Notes under the pieces: model-generated | Seen by the model: only the letters and a program-made list of their open reading frames with translations | The model's database searches: none | What the model was told of the DNA's origin: nothing | Shown here: positions 47,393 to 58,909 of the stretch, piece by piece | Layout: the number at the start of each line of letters is the position of its first letter | Position numbering within the stretch: position 1 is the stretch's first letter | Program-made: the position numbers and the translations under genes | Origin: PALSA-555 sp963731625 | GTDB taxonomy: Bacteria; Actinomycetota; Acidimicrobiia; IMCC26256; PALSA-555 | Assembly: GCA_963731625.1 (NCBI GenBank) | Contig: CAVSWH010000004.1 | Location: 248,001 to 312,000, forward strand | Length of the DNA: 64,000 nt | Direction: 5' to 3'

Positions 47393-49171
47393 CTACTCGC
47401 GTTGCGGGTCGACGTCGACGCGCAGCCGACCGATGGCACGCGCGCCGGCGAGGTCCGCGGCGGCGAAGCCGTCGGCGAGGACGGCCGGCGACGCGGCGCG
47501 GACGAGGGCGCGCCCGTCGACCGGGCCGAGCACCTCGAGGGGTGCGTCGAGCGCGCCGACCGCCGCGTCCACCGCGGCCGGATCGCCGCTCAGCACCGCG
47601 AGACCCCCGAAGGGGGGCAGCCCGAGCGCGGCCCGTTGCGTCGCCTCCTCGTGCACGAGCGGGACGGGGTCGCCGCGCTCCGCCGCGAGGAGGACGGCGT
47701 GGTCGGGGACGCGCGTCTGCACGAGCAGGCGTCCGCCGGCGTGCCGGTCGCCGAGGAGCCGGGCGGCGCGCACGAGCAGCCACAGGGCCTGCTCGACGGC
47801 GCGGAACCGGGGGGCGAGCAGCTCCTGGTCGAAGTCGAGGAACGCGACGAGGCGCACGGGCGCGGCGCTGTCCCGTGTCTGGTGCAGCGCGGCCTCGGTG
47901 CCGACGACGACGGGGGCGTCGGGGTCGGCGTCGCGGCCCGTCTCGGCGACGCTCACCGCCACCCGCGGGAGCAGCGCGGCGAGGTCGTCGCGCAGGCGCC
48001 GCACCCCGGGACGCGCGGCCCGCAGCCGCGCCGCACCGCACGCCAGGCACACCGCGGCGCGGGCCCCGTCGCCGCGGGGGCACACGAGGCCCGTGTCGGA
48101 TTCGGTGACGGCCGCGCCGCAGTGCTCGCAGCGCGCCGGGGTCCCGCACTGCCGGCAGACGAGCAGCCGGGCTCGACCCCGGCGGTTCAGCACGCACACC
48201 GCCCGGCCGCCGCCCGTGAGTGTCTGGTGCAGCGCGTCGGCGAGCCGCTCGCCGAGGAGGCCCAGCCCCGGTGGCTCGCTGCGCCGGTCGACGAGCTCCA
48301 GGCGGGGCCAGCCACCCCGGGCGGTGACGGGCGGGAGCGATGCGGGCTCACCGAGCTCGGTCAACGCCTCGACGGTCGGCGCCGGCGTGACGATCGTGGC
48401 CACGGCCTCGGTGCGGCGCGCCCGTTCGAGGAGGAGGTCGCGCGCCCGCCACGTCGGGGCGCGCTCCTCGACGAGCGCGTCGTCCGCGTCGTCGAGGACG
48501 ACCGCGGCCGCGAGGTCGGGCACCGGCGCGAGCACGGCCGCGCGGCCGCCGATCACGACGCACGCGCCGCGCCGCGCCGCGTCCCACGCGGCGGTGCGGG
48601 CCGCGCTGGGCGCGTCGCCCGCGATCTCGACGACGACCCGACCGGTCGCCTCGACGGCGGCAGCGAGCGCGGCGCGCTCGCGGGCGTCCGGGGCCACGAC
48701 GATCGTCGAGCCCTCCACCGCGAGGAGCGAGACGACGAGGTCGTCCCGGGGCCGCGTCGGCGGCCACACGACGAGACGCCGGCCCCGGTCCGCCAGCGCG
48801 ACCGGGCTCTCGACGGCGGGGTGCACGGCGACGTCGCGCTCGACGTCGCCGACGGCCACCACGTTGGGCGGGGACGCGGCCCGGAGGAACGTGGCCCGGG
48901 GGCCGGCCCATCGCCACGCGGCCCACGCGCAGAGCGACACGACGTCGGGCGGCGGGCCGGCCGAGACGACGGCCCGGACGGGCTGCACGAGCGCGGCGTC
49001 GACGTCGGGCGTGTCGACCTGGGCGAGGACCCAGCCCCGGACGCGCCGCCCGTGGAGCGGGACCCGCACGACGGTCCCGACGGGCGCGGTGGCGTCGGGG
49101 GGCGCCCAGTAGTCGAAGAGCCGGTCGACCGCGGCGACGTCGGGCAGCACGCGCCAGATGGCCCCGCTCAC
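47393..49171 (-). CDS. priA: PriA-like primosomal protein, apparently without helicase motifs
   Basis: A 592-residue PriA homologue. The N-terminal DNA-binding domain (RVLPDVAAVDRLFDY, then VRVPLHGRRVRGWVL) and the zinc-binding insert (LVCRQCGTPARCEHCGAAV and CLACGA) are clear. The ATP-binding loop GSGKT and the DEEH box are missing: the corresponding regions read GSTIVVAPD and LDDADDAL. Actinobacterial PriA proteins are often annotated as probable non-helicase forms, so this is likely a family trait rather than damage. GTG start at 49171, directly after metK. It should help load replication forks at repair structures. Confidence 0.87.
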   Translation of the reverse strand: MSGAIWRVLPDVAAVDRLFDYWAPPDATAPVGTVVRVPLHGRRVRGWVLAQVDTPDVDAALVQPVRAVVSAGPPPDVVSLCAWAAWRWAGPRATFLRAASPPNVVAVGDVERDVAVHPAVESPVALADRGRRLVVWPPTRPRDDLVVSLLAVEGSTIVVAPDARERAALAAAVEATGRVVVEIAGDAPSAARTAAWDAARRGACVVIGGRAAVLAPVPDLAAAVVLDDADDALVEERAPTWRARDLLLERARRTEAVATIVTPAPTVEALTELGEPASLPPVTARGGWPRLELVDRRSEPPGLGLLGERLADALHQTLTGGGRAVCVLNRRGRARLLVCRQCGTPARCEHCGAAVTESDTGLVCPRGDGARAAVCLACGAARLRAARPGVRRLRDDLAALLPRVAVSVAETGRDADPDAPVVVGTEAALHQTRDSAAPVRLVAFLDFDQELLAPRFRAVEQALWLLVRAARLLGDRHAGGRLLVQTRVPDHAVLLAAERGDPVPLVHEEATQRAALGLPPFGGLAVLSGDPAAVDAAVGALDAPLEVLGPVDGRALVRAASPAVLADGFAAADLAGARAIGRLRVDVDPQRE

Positions 49172-49181
49172 GGGGCGGGGG

Positions 49182-50378
49182 TCAGGCGAGCGACGCGGCC
49201 GCGGCGCGCAGGTCGTCCGCGTGGTCGGTGCGCTCCCACGTGAAGCTCGGCTCGCTGCGCCCGAAGTGCCCGTACGCGGCGGTGCGCCGGAAGATCGGCC
49301 GGCGGAGGGCCAGACGCTCGATGATCGCGGCGGGTCGCAGGTCGAAGTGCTCCTGGACGAGCGCGGGGAGCTTCGCCGGGTCGATCTCGGAGGTCCCGAA
49401 CGTCTCGACCATCACTGACACGGGGCGGGCGACACCGATCGCGTACGCGACCTGCACCTCGCAGCGCTTCGCGATGCCGGCGGCGACGATGTTCTTCGCC
49501 GCGTGGCGCACGGCGTACGCCGCGGAGCGGTCGACCTTGGTCGGGTCCTTGCCGCTGAACGCGCCGCCGCCGTGGCGGGCCATCCCACCGTAGGTGTCGA
49601 CGATGATCTTGCGGCCGGTCAGGCCGCAGTCGGCGTGGGGTCCGCCCTGCTCGAAGTTGCCGGTCGGGTTGACGAGCACCTCGAAGTCGTCGTCGGCGAA
49701 CTGTGCCGGTAGCAGCGGCGTGATCACGTGCTCGTGGAGATCGGGCTTCAGGGTGGTGGCGATGTTGACGCCGGGCCCGGTCTGGGTCGAGATGAGCACG
49801 TTCGAGAGGCGTCGGGGGCGGCCGTCCTCGTACTCGATGGTGACCTGGGTCTTGCCGTCGGGGCGGAGGTAGTCGAGGTCGCCGGCCCGGCGGACCTCGG
49901 CGAGGCGCTGCGCGAGCCGGTGGGCCAGCCAGATCGGCATCGGCATGAGGTCGTCGGTGTCGTCGCAGGCGTAGCCGAACATCATCCCCTGGTCGCCGGC
50001 GCCGATCTCGTCGTAGAGGTCGCCGAGGCCGTCTTTCAGCTCGGCGGCCTTGTCGACGCCCATCGCGATGTCGGGTGACTGCTCGTCGATCGAGGTGATG
50101 ACACCGCAGGTGTTGCCGTCGAAGCCGTACGACTCGCGGTCGTAGCCGATGCTCTTGACGGTGTCGCGCACGACGCGGGGGATGTCGATGTAGGCCTTGG
50201 TGCTGATCTCACCGGCGACGACGACGAGCCCGGTGGTCGCCATGCTCTCGCAGGCGACGCGGCTCGTCGGGTCCTCGTCGAACAGCGCGTCGAGGACGGC
50301 GTCGCTGATCTGGTCGCACATCTTGTCGGGGTGACCCTCGGTCACCGACTCCGATGTGAACGTGTAGCGGTCGGTCAC
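49182..50378 (-). CDS. metK: S-adenosylmethionine synthase
   Basis: Makes SAM from methionine and ATP; SAM is used by tlyA, rsmB and the SPOUT methyltransferase of this window. The 398 residues show TSESVTEGHPDKMCDQISD, GAGDQGMMFGYA and GGGAFSGKDPTKVDRS, the signatures of MetK. GTG 50378 overlaps the coaBC stop. No SAM riboswitch is possible given the overlap. Confidence 0.98.
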   Translation of the reverse strand: MTDRYTFTSESVTEGHPDKMCDQISDAVLDALFDEDPTSRVACESMATTGLVVVAGEISTKAYIDIPRVVRDTVKSIGYDRESYGFDGNTCGVITSIDEQSPDIAMGVDKAAELKDGLGDLYDEIGAGDQGMMFGYACDDTDDLMPMPIWLAHRLAQRLAEVRRAGDLDYLRPDGKTQVTIEYEDGRPRRLSNVLISTQTGPGVNIATTLKPDLHEHVITPLLPAQFADDDFEVLVNPTGNFEQGGPHADCGLTGRKIIVDTYGGMARHGGGAFSGKDPTKVDRSAAYAVRHAAKNIVAAGIAKRCEVQVAYAIGVARPVSVMVETFGTSEIDPAKLPALVQEHFDLRPAAIIERLALRRPIFRRTAAYGHFGRSEPSFTWERTDHADDLRAAAASLA

Positions 50379-51607
50379 GAATGCCTCGCTTGTGGTCCCT
50401 GGTCGAGGAGGTCGCGCACCCGGTCGAGCACCGTCGCGGCGAGCACCGCCTTGGGCATGAGCGCCAGCTCCTCCGCCGAACCGGACGAGTCCAGCAGGAT
50501 CGCCCGGTTCGTGTCGACTTCGAACCCGGCGTCGGGTGCTGACACGTCGTTGGCGACCACGAGGTCGAGGTCCTTCGCCGCGAGCTTGGCCGCGGCGTGC
50601 TCGCGCAGCTGGGTGGTCTCGGCGGCGAAGCCGACGAGGACCTGGTGGCGGCGGGTGGCGCCGAGCGCGGCGAGGATGTCGGGTGTCGGCTCGAGCACGA
50701 GCTCGGGGACGCCGTCGCGCTTCTTCAGCTTCTCGGTGGCGGCGGCCTTCGGGCGGAAGTCGGCGACCGCCGCGGCCATGATCACCGCGTCGACGGCGTC
50801 GAAGCGGTGCAGCACCGCGTCGGCCATCTCCTCGGCGGTCGTGACGCGGACGACCTCGACGCCGGAGGGGACGGGGAGCGCCGCGGTGGTGACCAGCGTG
50901 ACGGCGGCGCCCCGCTGCGCCGCGACCGCGGCGAGCGCGGTGCCCATCTTCCCGGAGGAGCGGTTGCCGACGTAGCGGACGGGGTCGATCGGCTCGCGGG
51001 TCCCGCCCGCGGTGACGAGGAGTCGCCGGCCGGCGAGGTCGGCGCCGGCCGCGAGGAGCTCAGCGGCCGCGGCGACGATCGTCTCGGGGTCTTCGAGGCG
51101 CCCGGGGCCGTCGTCGCCGCCCGCGAGGTGGCCGCGGGCCGGGCCGACGAGGTGCACGCCGCGGCGGGTGAGTGTCGCGACGTTGGCCTGGACGGCGGGG
51201 TGCTCCCACATCTCGGTGTGCATCGCGGGTGCGAGGAGCACCGGGGCGCGGGTGGCGAGGAGCGTGGCGGTGAGGAGGTCGTCGGCGAGGCCGGCGGCGT
51301 AGCGGGCGAGCAGGTGGGCGGTGGCGGGCGCGACGAGGACGAGGTCGGCGCGCTGGCCGAGGCGGGTGTGCGGGATCGGGTCGGCCCCGTCGAAGAGCTG
51401 GGTCTGGGCGGGCTCGGACGCGAGGGCGGAAAACGTGAGCGGGCCGACGAAGCGGTGCGCGTCGGGTGTGAGCACGGGCGTCACGTGCGCGCCGGCATCG
51501 ACGAGCTGGCGGCAGACCTCGACGGCCTTGTAGGCGGCGATCCCGCCCGTGACGCCGAGGACGACGCGCCGGTGGTCGAGCACCGGGGTCAGGTCACGGT
51601 CGGTCAT
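50375..51607 (-). CDS. coaBC: Bifunctional phosphopantothenoylcysteine decarboxylase / synthetase
   Basis: Two consecutive steps of coenzyme A synthesis. The N-terminal CoaC flavoprotein domain has VVLGVTGGIAAYKAVEV, the active-site histidine region IPHTRLGQRADL and PAMHTEMW (His in place of the more usual Asn, as in mycobacteria). The C-terminal CoaB domain has LVTAGGTREPIDPVRY and IMAAAVADFRP, ending in KAAATEKLKK. The 410-residue protein starts at ATG 51607, 24 bp after rpoZ. Confidence 0.97.
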   Translation of the reverse strand: MTDRDLTPVLDHRRVVLGVTGGIAAYKAVEVCRQLVDAGAHVTPVLTPDAHRFVGPLTFSALASEPAQTQLFDGADPIPHTRLGQRADLVLVAPATAHLLARYAAGLADDLLTATLLATRAPVLLAPAMHTEMWEHPAVQANVATLTRRGVHLVGPARGHLAGGDDGPGRLEDPETIVAAAAELLAAGADLAGRRLLVTAGGTREPIDPVRYVGNRSSGKMGTALAAVAAQRGAAVTLVTTAALPVPSGVEVVRVTTAEEMADAVLHRFDAVDAVIMAAAVADFRPKAAATEKLKKRDGVPELVLEPTPDILAALGATRRHQVLVGFAAETTQLREHAAAKLAAKDLDLVVANDVSAPDAGFEVDTNRAILLDSSGSAEELALMPKAVLAATVLDRVRDLLDQGPQARHS

Positions 51608-51631
51608 GTCGGCGCGCCGGGGGCGCGGGGC

Positions 51632-51934
51632 CTACTCGGCGGCCGGCTCGGTGGCCTCGTCGGCGCTGGCCTCGGGCTCGGGCTCCTCGGGCAGCGGGAC
51701 AGCCTCGATCTTGCCGGCCTCGATCTCCTCGAGGGAGATGGTGAGGGGCTTGCGCGACACCGACGTCACCTGCGGGGGGACGATCTTGCCGAGCCCCTCC
51801 CCCAACTGGTTGTAGTAGTCGTTGATCTCCCGGGCCCGCTTGGCGGCGAGGGTCACGAGGGTGAACTTGGAGCCGACCTCGTCGAGGAGGTGCTCCATAC
51901 GGGGCTCCATCAGGGACGCGCGGCGCTCGGCCAT
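51632..51934 (-). CDS. rpoZ: DNA-directed RNA polymerase omega subunit
   Basis: Small subunit that helps assemble RNA polymerase. About 100 residues: EPRMEHLLDEVGSKFTLVT and LAAKRAREINDYYNQLGEG are omega signatures, and the acidic C-terminal tail is lineage-specific. ATG 51934 is chosen because GGAG lies 7 bp upstream; a longer frame to 51985 has no family similarity. It heads rpoZ-coaBC-metK-priA. Confidence 0.93.
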   Translation of the reverse strand: MAERRASLMEPRMEHLLDEVGSKFTLVTLAAKRAREINDYYNQLGEGLGKIVPPQVTSVSRKPLTISLEEIEAGKIEAVPLPEEPEPEASADEATEPAAE

Positions 51935-52066
51935 CCAAAGACTCCAGGTGTCGGGGAATGCGGGCCGCCGGGCGGCTCGGGCCACCCATGGTAGCGGCCC
52001 GCAGGCCCAGCCCCGCGCGTGGGCAGTGGGCCAGTTCGAGCTCGGCGGCTCGAACGAGCCGGCGGG

Positions 52067-52330
52067 CTACTTCGCGAGCTGGGGCGTGAGACCGACCACG
52101 TCCATCTCGAAGTACTCGTTGTCGGCGAACGGTCCGACCGCGCTCTCGACGACCTCGCGCACCGCCGCGACGGATGCGCCCTCCCAGATGCAGACGCCGA
52201 GCTTGTGATCGGGTGTGGCCGCGTGGATGGGCAACGCGACGCTCGTCGGCAGTCCCGCCTCGAGCGCTTTGACCTCAGCGGCCTCGAAGCCCTCGGGGTC
52301 GTTGATTCGATGAATGACGGTCACGAACAC
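52067..52330 (-). CDS. Hypothetical small protein, ferredoxin-like fold suspected
   Basis: An 87-residue acidic protein, GTG start at 52330. It reads MFVTVIHRINDPEGF, then LPTSVALPIHAATPDHK, CIWEGASVAAVREVVES and NEYFEMDVVGL, a beta-alpha-beta pattern like small stress-type dimeric alpha-beta barrels. I do not recognise a named family with certainty. It sits alone between crcB and rpoZ, 190 bp downstream of crcB, and could belong to the same insertion. Conserved histidines (HRI, PIHAATPDH) might bind metal. Confidence 0.65.
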   Translation of the reverse strand: MFVTVIHRINDPEGFEAAEVKALEAGLPTSVALPIHAATPDHKLGVCIWEGASVAAVREVVESAVGPFADNEYFEMDVVGLTPQLAK

Positions 52331-52522
52331 GGATTCCTCAATCGATTCGTCGGCGCGGCCAACGGCAGCGCAATGCCGCGATGTCTATCACACCACCTAC
52401 CTTCGCCCTCGATCGTCGACACGCCGACGTTGTCGGCGGTGATCACCAGGGCACCGCCCGTGGACCGGTGCTCGATGGCGCGTACCGCGCCCGCGCCGAC
52501 CCGTCGTGCGCGCACACCGCGC

Positions 52523-52888
52523 TTACACGGTGCGGAGCGCGCGACCGAGGCCGTAGCCGCCCCATGCGGCCAGCAGGCCGCCGAGCAGCGACACCGACAC
52601 GTAGACGACGGCGACCCAGGCGCGACCGGTGCGGGCGAACGTGAAGCTCTCCCATGTGAACGTCGAGAACGTGGTGAAGCCACCGATGAGCCCGACCGCG
52701 ATCGGTGTCATCACCGCGACGGGCAGCTGGCCCAGCGCGACCGTCAGGAAGAACCCGAGGAGCAGCGCGCCCGACAGGTTGATCCCGAGCGTCGCCCACG
52801 GGAAGTGTTGCTGGTCGACACCGAGCCCGATGGCGTACCGGAGCACCGACCCGACCGCACCCGCGACGCCGACCCACAGAAAGCGCAT
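52523..52888 (-). CDS. crcB: Fluoride ion channel Fluc/CrcB
   Basis: A 121-residue membrane protein with four hydrophobic segments, working as a dual-topology dimer that exports fluoride. Diagnostic motifs are GAVGSVLRYAIG, the TM2 asparagine in LGINLSGALLLGFF, and GGFTTFSTFTWE, which lines the pore and binds the central sodium. It starts at ATG 52888 directly after a fluoride riboswitch. It is one gene, not the paired crcB1/crcB2 often seen in Gram-positive bacteria. The TAA stop lies in a weak hairpin (52509-52531). Confidence 0.95.
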   Translation of the reverse strand: MRFLWVGVAGAVGSVLRYAIGLGVDQQHFPWATLGINLSGALLLGFFLTVALGQLPVAVMTPIAVGLIGGFTTFSTFTWESFTFARTGRAWVAVVYVSVSLLGGLLAAWGGYGLGRALRTV

Positions 52889-52953
52889 GGCTCCTCCGAT
52901 CGGTAGGAGCCATCAGCAGCCGGGTGCTGCGGTTCTCGGCGAGCCCCATCGCC
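52889..52953 (-). promoter_or_regulatory. Fluoride riboswitch (crcB motif)
   Basis: The minus strand reads GGCGATGGGGCTCGCC, then AACCGC, a variable hairpin, and GCTGATGGCTCCTACC: all conserved blocks of the fluoride aptamer, in order. The 3' block GGCTCCT (minus strand, 52911-52905) is the exact complement of AGGAGCC just before the ATG, which contains the Shine-Dalgarno GGAGGAG. Fluoride binding to the aptamer should free that ribosome site, so control looks translational. A possible -10 TACCGT lies just upstream of the aptamer. Confidence 0.93.
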
Positions 52954-53009
52954 CTCGGCGGGCACGGTAGCCGCAGGGTGTCGCACCGGCCGAGCCGCGC
53001 CGATAGGGG

Positions 53010-53024
53010 GTCCCGCCGCGGGAC
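53010..53024 (-). terminator. Hairpin after gmk, possible terminator
   Basis: GTCCCG, loop CGG, CGGGAC starts about 7 nt after the gmk stop on the minus strand. No U-tract follows. It may end the pyr-gmk transcript before crcB. Confidence 0.4.
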
Positions 53025-53030
53025 GGCGGC

Positions 53031-53588
53031 TCACCGGCGCCGTTCGGCGAGGATCGCCTCGAGCGCCGCCACGGCGCGGTCGACGTCGTCGTTGACGACG
53101 ACGTGGTCGAACTCGTCGGCGTGGGCTTCCTCGGCGTCCGCCTCCTCGAGGCGACGCGCGAGGACGGCCGGGGAGGCGTCGGGGTCGCGGGCGCGCAGGC
53201 GCTCGGTCTGCACGGCGCGCGACGGCGGCCGGACGAACACGACGGTGGCCTCGGGGAGCGCGTCGCGGATGGCGCGGGCGCCGTTGACGTCCACCTCGAC
53301 GAGGACGTCGTCGCCGGCCGCGAGGTGCTCCTCGATCGGGGCGCGGGGGGTGCCCTTCAGGTCGCCGTAGACCTCGAACCACTCGAGGAGTCCGCCGGCG
53401 TCCCGCAGCCGCTCGAACGCCTCCGTGGAGAGGAAGTGGTAGTCGCGTCCGTCGACCTCGCCCGGTCGCGGCGGGCGGTTCGTGACCGAGACGGAGAACC
53501 ACAGCGTGGGGTCGCGCGCAAGGAGCGCGCGGTAGAGGGTGGTCTTGCCGGCGCCGGACGGGCCGGTGATGACGAGGAGGACGCTCAG
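53031..53588 (-). CDS. gmk: Guanylate kinase (probable CTG start)
   Basis: Phosphorylates GMP to GDP. The protein has the P-loop ITGPSGAGKTTLYRALL at its very start, SVSVTNRPPRPGEVDGRDYHFL (GMP-binding), and VLVEVDVNGARAIRDALP. No ATG, GTG or TTG precedes the P-loop in this frame; the CTG at 53588 overlaps the mihF stop as CTGA, the same geometry as the ATGA, GTGA and TTGA overlaps of other genes here. That start gives 185 residues, normal for Gmk. The first conventional start, GTG 53294, would lose the P-loop. Confidence 0.93.
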   Translation of the reverse strand: MSVLLVITGPSGAGKTTLYRALLARDPTLWFSVSVTNRPPRPGEVDGRDYHFLSTEAFERLRDAGGLLEWFEVYGDLKGTPRAPIEEHLAAGDDVLVEVDVNGARAIRDALPEATVVFVRPPSRAVQTERLRARDPDASPAVLARRLEEADAEEAHADEFDHVVVNDDVDRAVAALEAILAERRR

Positions 53589-53908
53589 TGGACCCGGTCG
53601 AAGTGGTCGATGAGCTTGCGCTTCTGGTTGGGCCCGAGGCCGCGCAGGCGGCGGCTCTCGCTGATGTCGAGGTCCTTCATGAGCCGGCGCGCCTTGACCT
53701 TGCCGGTGTGGGGCATCGATTCGAGCATGCTGACGACCTTCAGCTTGCCGAGGACCTCGTCGCGCTCGCTGCGCTGGAGCAGGTCGGAGAGCGAGAGCCG
53801 CTCGGCCTTCAGCTCCTCTTTCACCGCGGCGCGCTGACGGCGGGCGTCGGCCGCCTTCTCGAGTGCGGCGCGCCGCTGGTCGGGGCTGAGGGCGGGCGGC
53901 AGGGACAT
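53585..53908 (-). CDS. mihF: Actinobacterial integration host factor (mIHF)
   Basis: Small nucleoid-associated, DNA-bending protein, unrelated to the HU/IHF fold. The 107 residues show the family helix-two-turn-helix near the C-terminus: VVSMLESMPHTGKVKARRLM and ISESRRLRGLGPNQKRKL. Its position just before gmk is conserved in Actinomycetota and is strong evidence for the phylum. ATG 53908 lies 37 bp after pyrF. Confidence 0.95.
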   Translation of the reverse strand: MSLPPALSPDQRRAALEKAADARRQRAAVKEELKAERLSLSDLLQRSERDEVLGKLKVVSMLESMPHTGKVKARRLMKDLDISESRRLRGLGPNQKRKLIDHFDRVH

Positions 53909-53945
53909 CGGGGACCTCCGCGGGCGCTTGGGGCGGCGAGCATAC

Positions 53946-54656
53946 CTAGCGGTCCCGACGGCGGCTCGGGGACGTCTCGTGGAGCGCCGCGTCCACCTCG
54001 GCGGTGAGTCGCGCCGCGGCGCGTTGCGGGTCGTCGGCCGCGGTGACGCTGCGCCCGACGATGATCCACTCCGCGCCGGCGTGGATCGCGTCGTGGGGGG
54101 TGGCGACGCGGGCCTGGTCGTTCGCCGCGCTGCCGGCGAGACGGATCCCCGGGACCATGGGCGCGAGGTGGAGGGCGCGGGCCTCGGCCGCCTCGGACGC
54201 GGCGCACACCACCCCGTCGCACCCCGCGGCCTGGGCGAGCACCAGGCGCTTGTCGATGGCGCTCGCGTCGGCGTCGCTGGTGAGCACGGTGACGGCGAGG
54301 GCGCGGGCTGGGGCGTGCCCGCCGTCCCGGGCGCCGTCGGCGAGGCCGGCGACGCCGGCGCGGAGCATCTCGAGGCCGCCGACGGCGTGGAAGTTGACGA
54401 ACTCGGCGCCCCGGCGGCCGAGGACGTGCGCGGCCCGCTCGACGGTCGTCGGGATGTCGAGGAGCTTGAGGTCGACGAACACGGCGAAGCCGTCCTCGTG
54501 GAGCGCGTCGAGCGCGGCGGGGCCGGCGCCGGCCCAGAGCTCGAAGCCGACCTTCGCGATCCCGTACCAGGGGGCGAGCGCCTTCGCGCGCGCCCGTGCG
54601 GTCGGGAGGTCGGGGACGTCGAGGGGCAGGACGAGGTGGTCGCGGGCGTCGGTCAT
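53946..54656 (-). CDS. pyrF: Orotidine 5'-phosphate decarboxylase
   Basis: Final step to UMP. The 236-residue TIM barrel has the catalytic VFVDLKLLDIPTTV (the D-K-x-x-D array) and the phosphate-binding WIIVGRSVT. This is the bacterial short form with DxKxxDI. ATG 54656 overlaps the pyrD stop (ATGA). Confidence 0.96.
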   Translation of the reverse strand: MTDARDHLVLPLDVPDLPTARARAKALAPWYGIAKVGFELWAGAGPAALDALHEDGFAVFVDLKLLDIPTTVERAAHVLGRRGAEFVNFHAVGGLEMLRAGVAGLADGARDGGHAPARALAVTVLTSDADASAIDKRLVLAQAAGCDGVVCAASEAAEARALHLAPMVPGIRLAGSAANDQARVATPHDAIHAGAEWIIVGRSVTAADDPQRAAARLTAEVDAALHETSPSRRRDR

Positions 54657-55597
54657 GACGGCTCCTCACGGTCGGGGGCACGCAGGGCCCCGGTCAGGTC
54701 GGTGACACGCGCGACGCCGTGATGGGCGCACCAGCGCTCGAGCTCGGCGAGGATGTGCAGCGTCGCGCGGGGATCGGCGAACGTCGCGGTGCCGACGCCG
54801 ACGGCGGTGGCGCCGGCGAGGAGCATCTCCACGGCGTCGAGGCCGGTGGTGACGCCACCGGTGCCGACGATGGGGACGCCCGGATGGGCGGACGCGACCT
54901 CGGCGACGGCGCGGAGCGCGACCGGCTTCAGCGGCGGCCCCGACAGGCCGCCCGGTCCGGCGCCGAGGACGGGGCGGCGGGTCGCGGCGTCGACGGCGAG
55001 CGCCCGCGCCGTGTTCACGAGCGTGAGGCCGTCGGCGCCGGCGCCGAGGGCCGCGGCGGCGATCGCGGGGAGGTCGGTGACGTCGGGTGCCAGCTTGGCG
55101 AGCACGAGGAGGCCGAGCCCGGCGGCCGTCACCGCGGCGACCGCGGCGCCGGTCTGCGCCGCGTCGTGGGCGAACGGCCGGCCGTGGGCCGCGAGGTTCG
55201 GGCAGCTCACGTTCACCTCGACGGCGGCGAGCTCGCCGCGCACCGACGCGAGCCGGGCCGCGCCGGTGGCGAAGTCGTCGACGCTGCGGCCCCAGAGCGA
55301 GGCGATGACCGTCGCGCCGTGGGCGCGCAGCGCCGGCAGGTCGTGGCGGATCCACTCGTCGAGGCCGGGGCCCTGCAGGCCGACCGAGTTGACGAGCCCG
55401 GTGTCGACGGGCGCGAGGCGGGGCGGCGGGTTCCCGGCCCACGGATAGGGGGCTTGGGACTTCGCGGTGACGGCGCCGAGGCGGGACGGGTCGCAGAGGG
55501 ACGCGAGCTCGTCGGCGTGCCCGAAGGTTCCGGACGCCGCGACGATCGGGTTCTGCAGCTCGACCGGGCCGAGCCGCACGGCGAGGTCGGTGGCCAC
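54653..55597 (-). CDS. pyrD: Dihydroorotate dehydrogenase, class 1B-like
   Basis: Oxidises dihydroorotate to orotate with FMN. The 314 residues include the substrate lysine/asparagine region TAKSQAPYPWAGNPPPRL, NSVGLQGPGLDEW, and the catalytic cysteine in VEVNVSCPNLAAHG, which is typical of class 1 (class 2 uses Ser). TGGVTTGLDAVEMLLAGA binds FMN phosphate. Class 1B enzymes normally pair with the FeS/FAD protein PyrK; none is in this operon. GTG start at 55597. Confidence 0.93.
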   Translation of the reverse strand: MATDLAVRLGPVELQNPIVAASGTFGHADELASLCDPSRLGAVTAKSQAPYPWAGNPPPRLAPVDTGLVNSVGLQGPGLDEWIRHDLPALRAHGATVIASLWGRSVDDFATGAARLASVRGELAAVEVNVSCPNLAAHGRPFAHDAAQTGAAVAAVTAAGLGLLVLAKLAPDVTDLPAIAAAALGAGADGLTLVNTARALAVDAATRRPVLGAGPGGLSGPPLKPVALRAVAEVASAHPGVPIVGTGGVTTGLDAVEMLLAGATAVGVGTATFADPRATLHILAELERWCAHHGVARVTDLTGALRAPDREEPS

Positions 55598-55598
55598 C

Positions 55599-58907
<3,309 letters not shown>

Positions 58908-58909
58908 GC

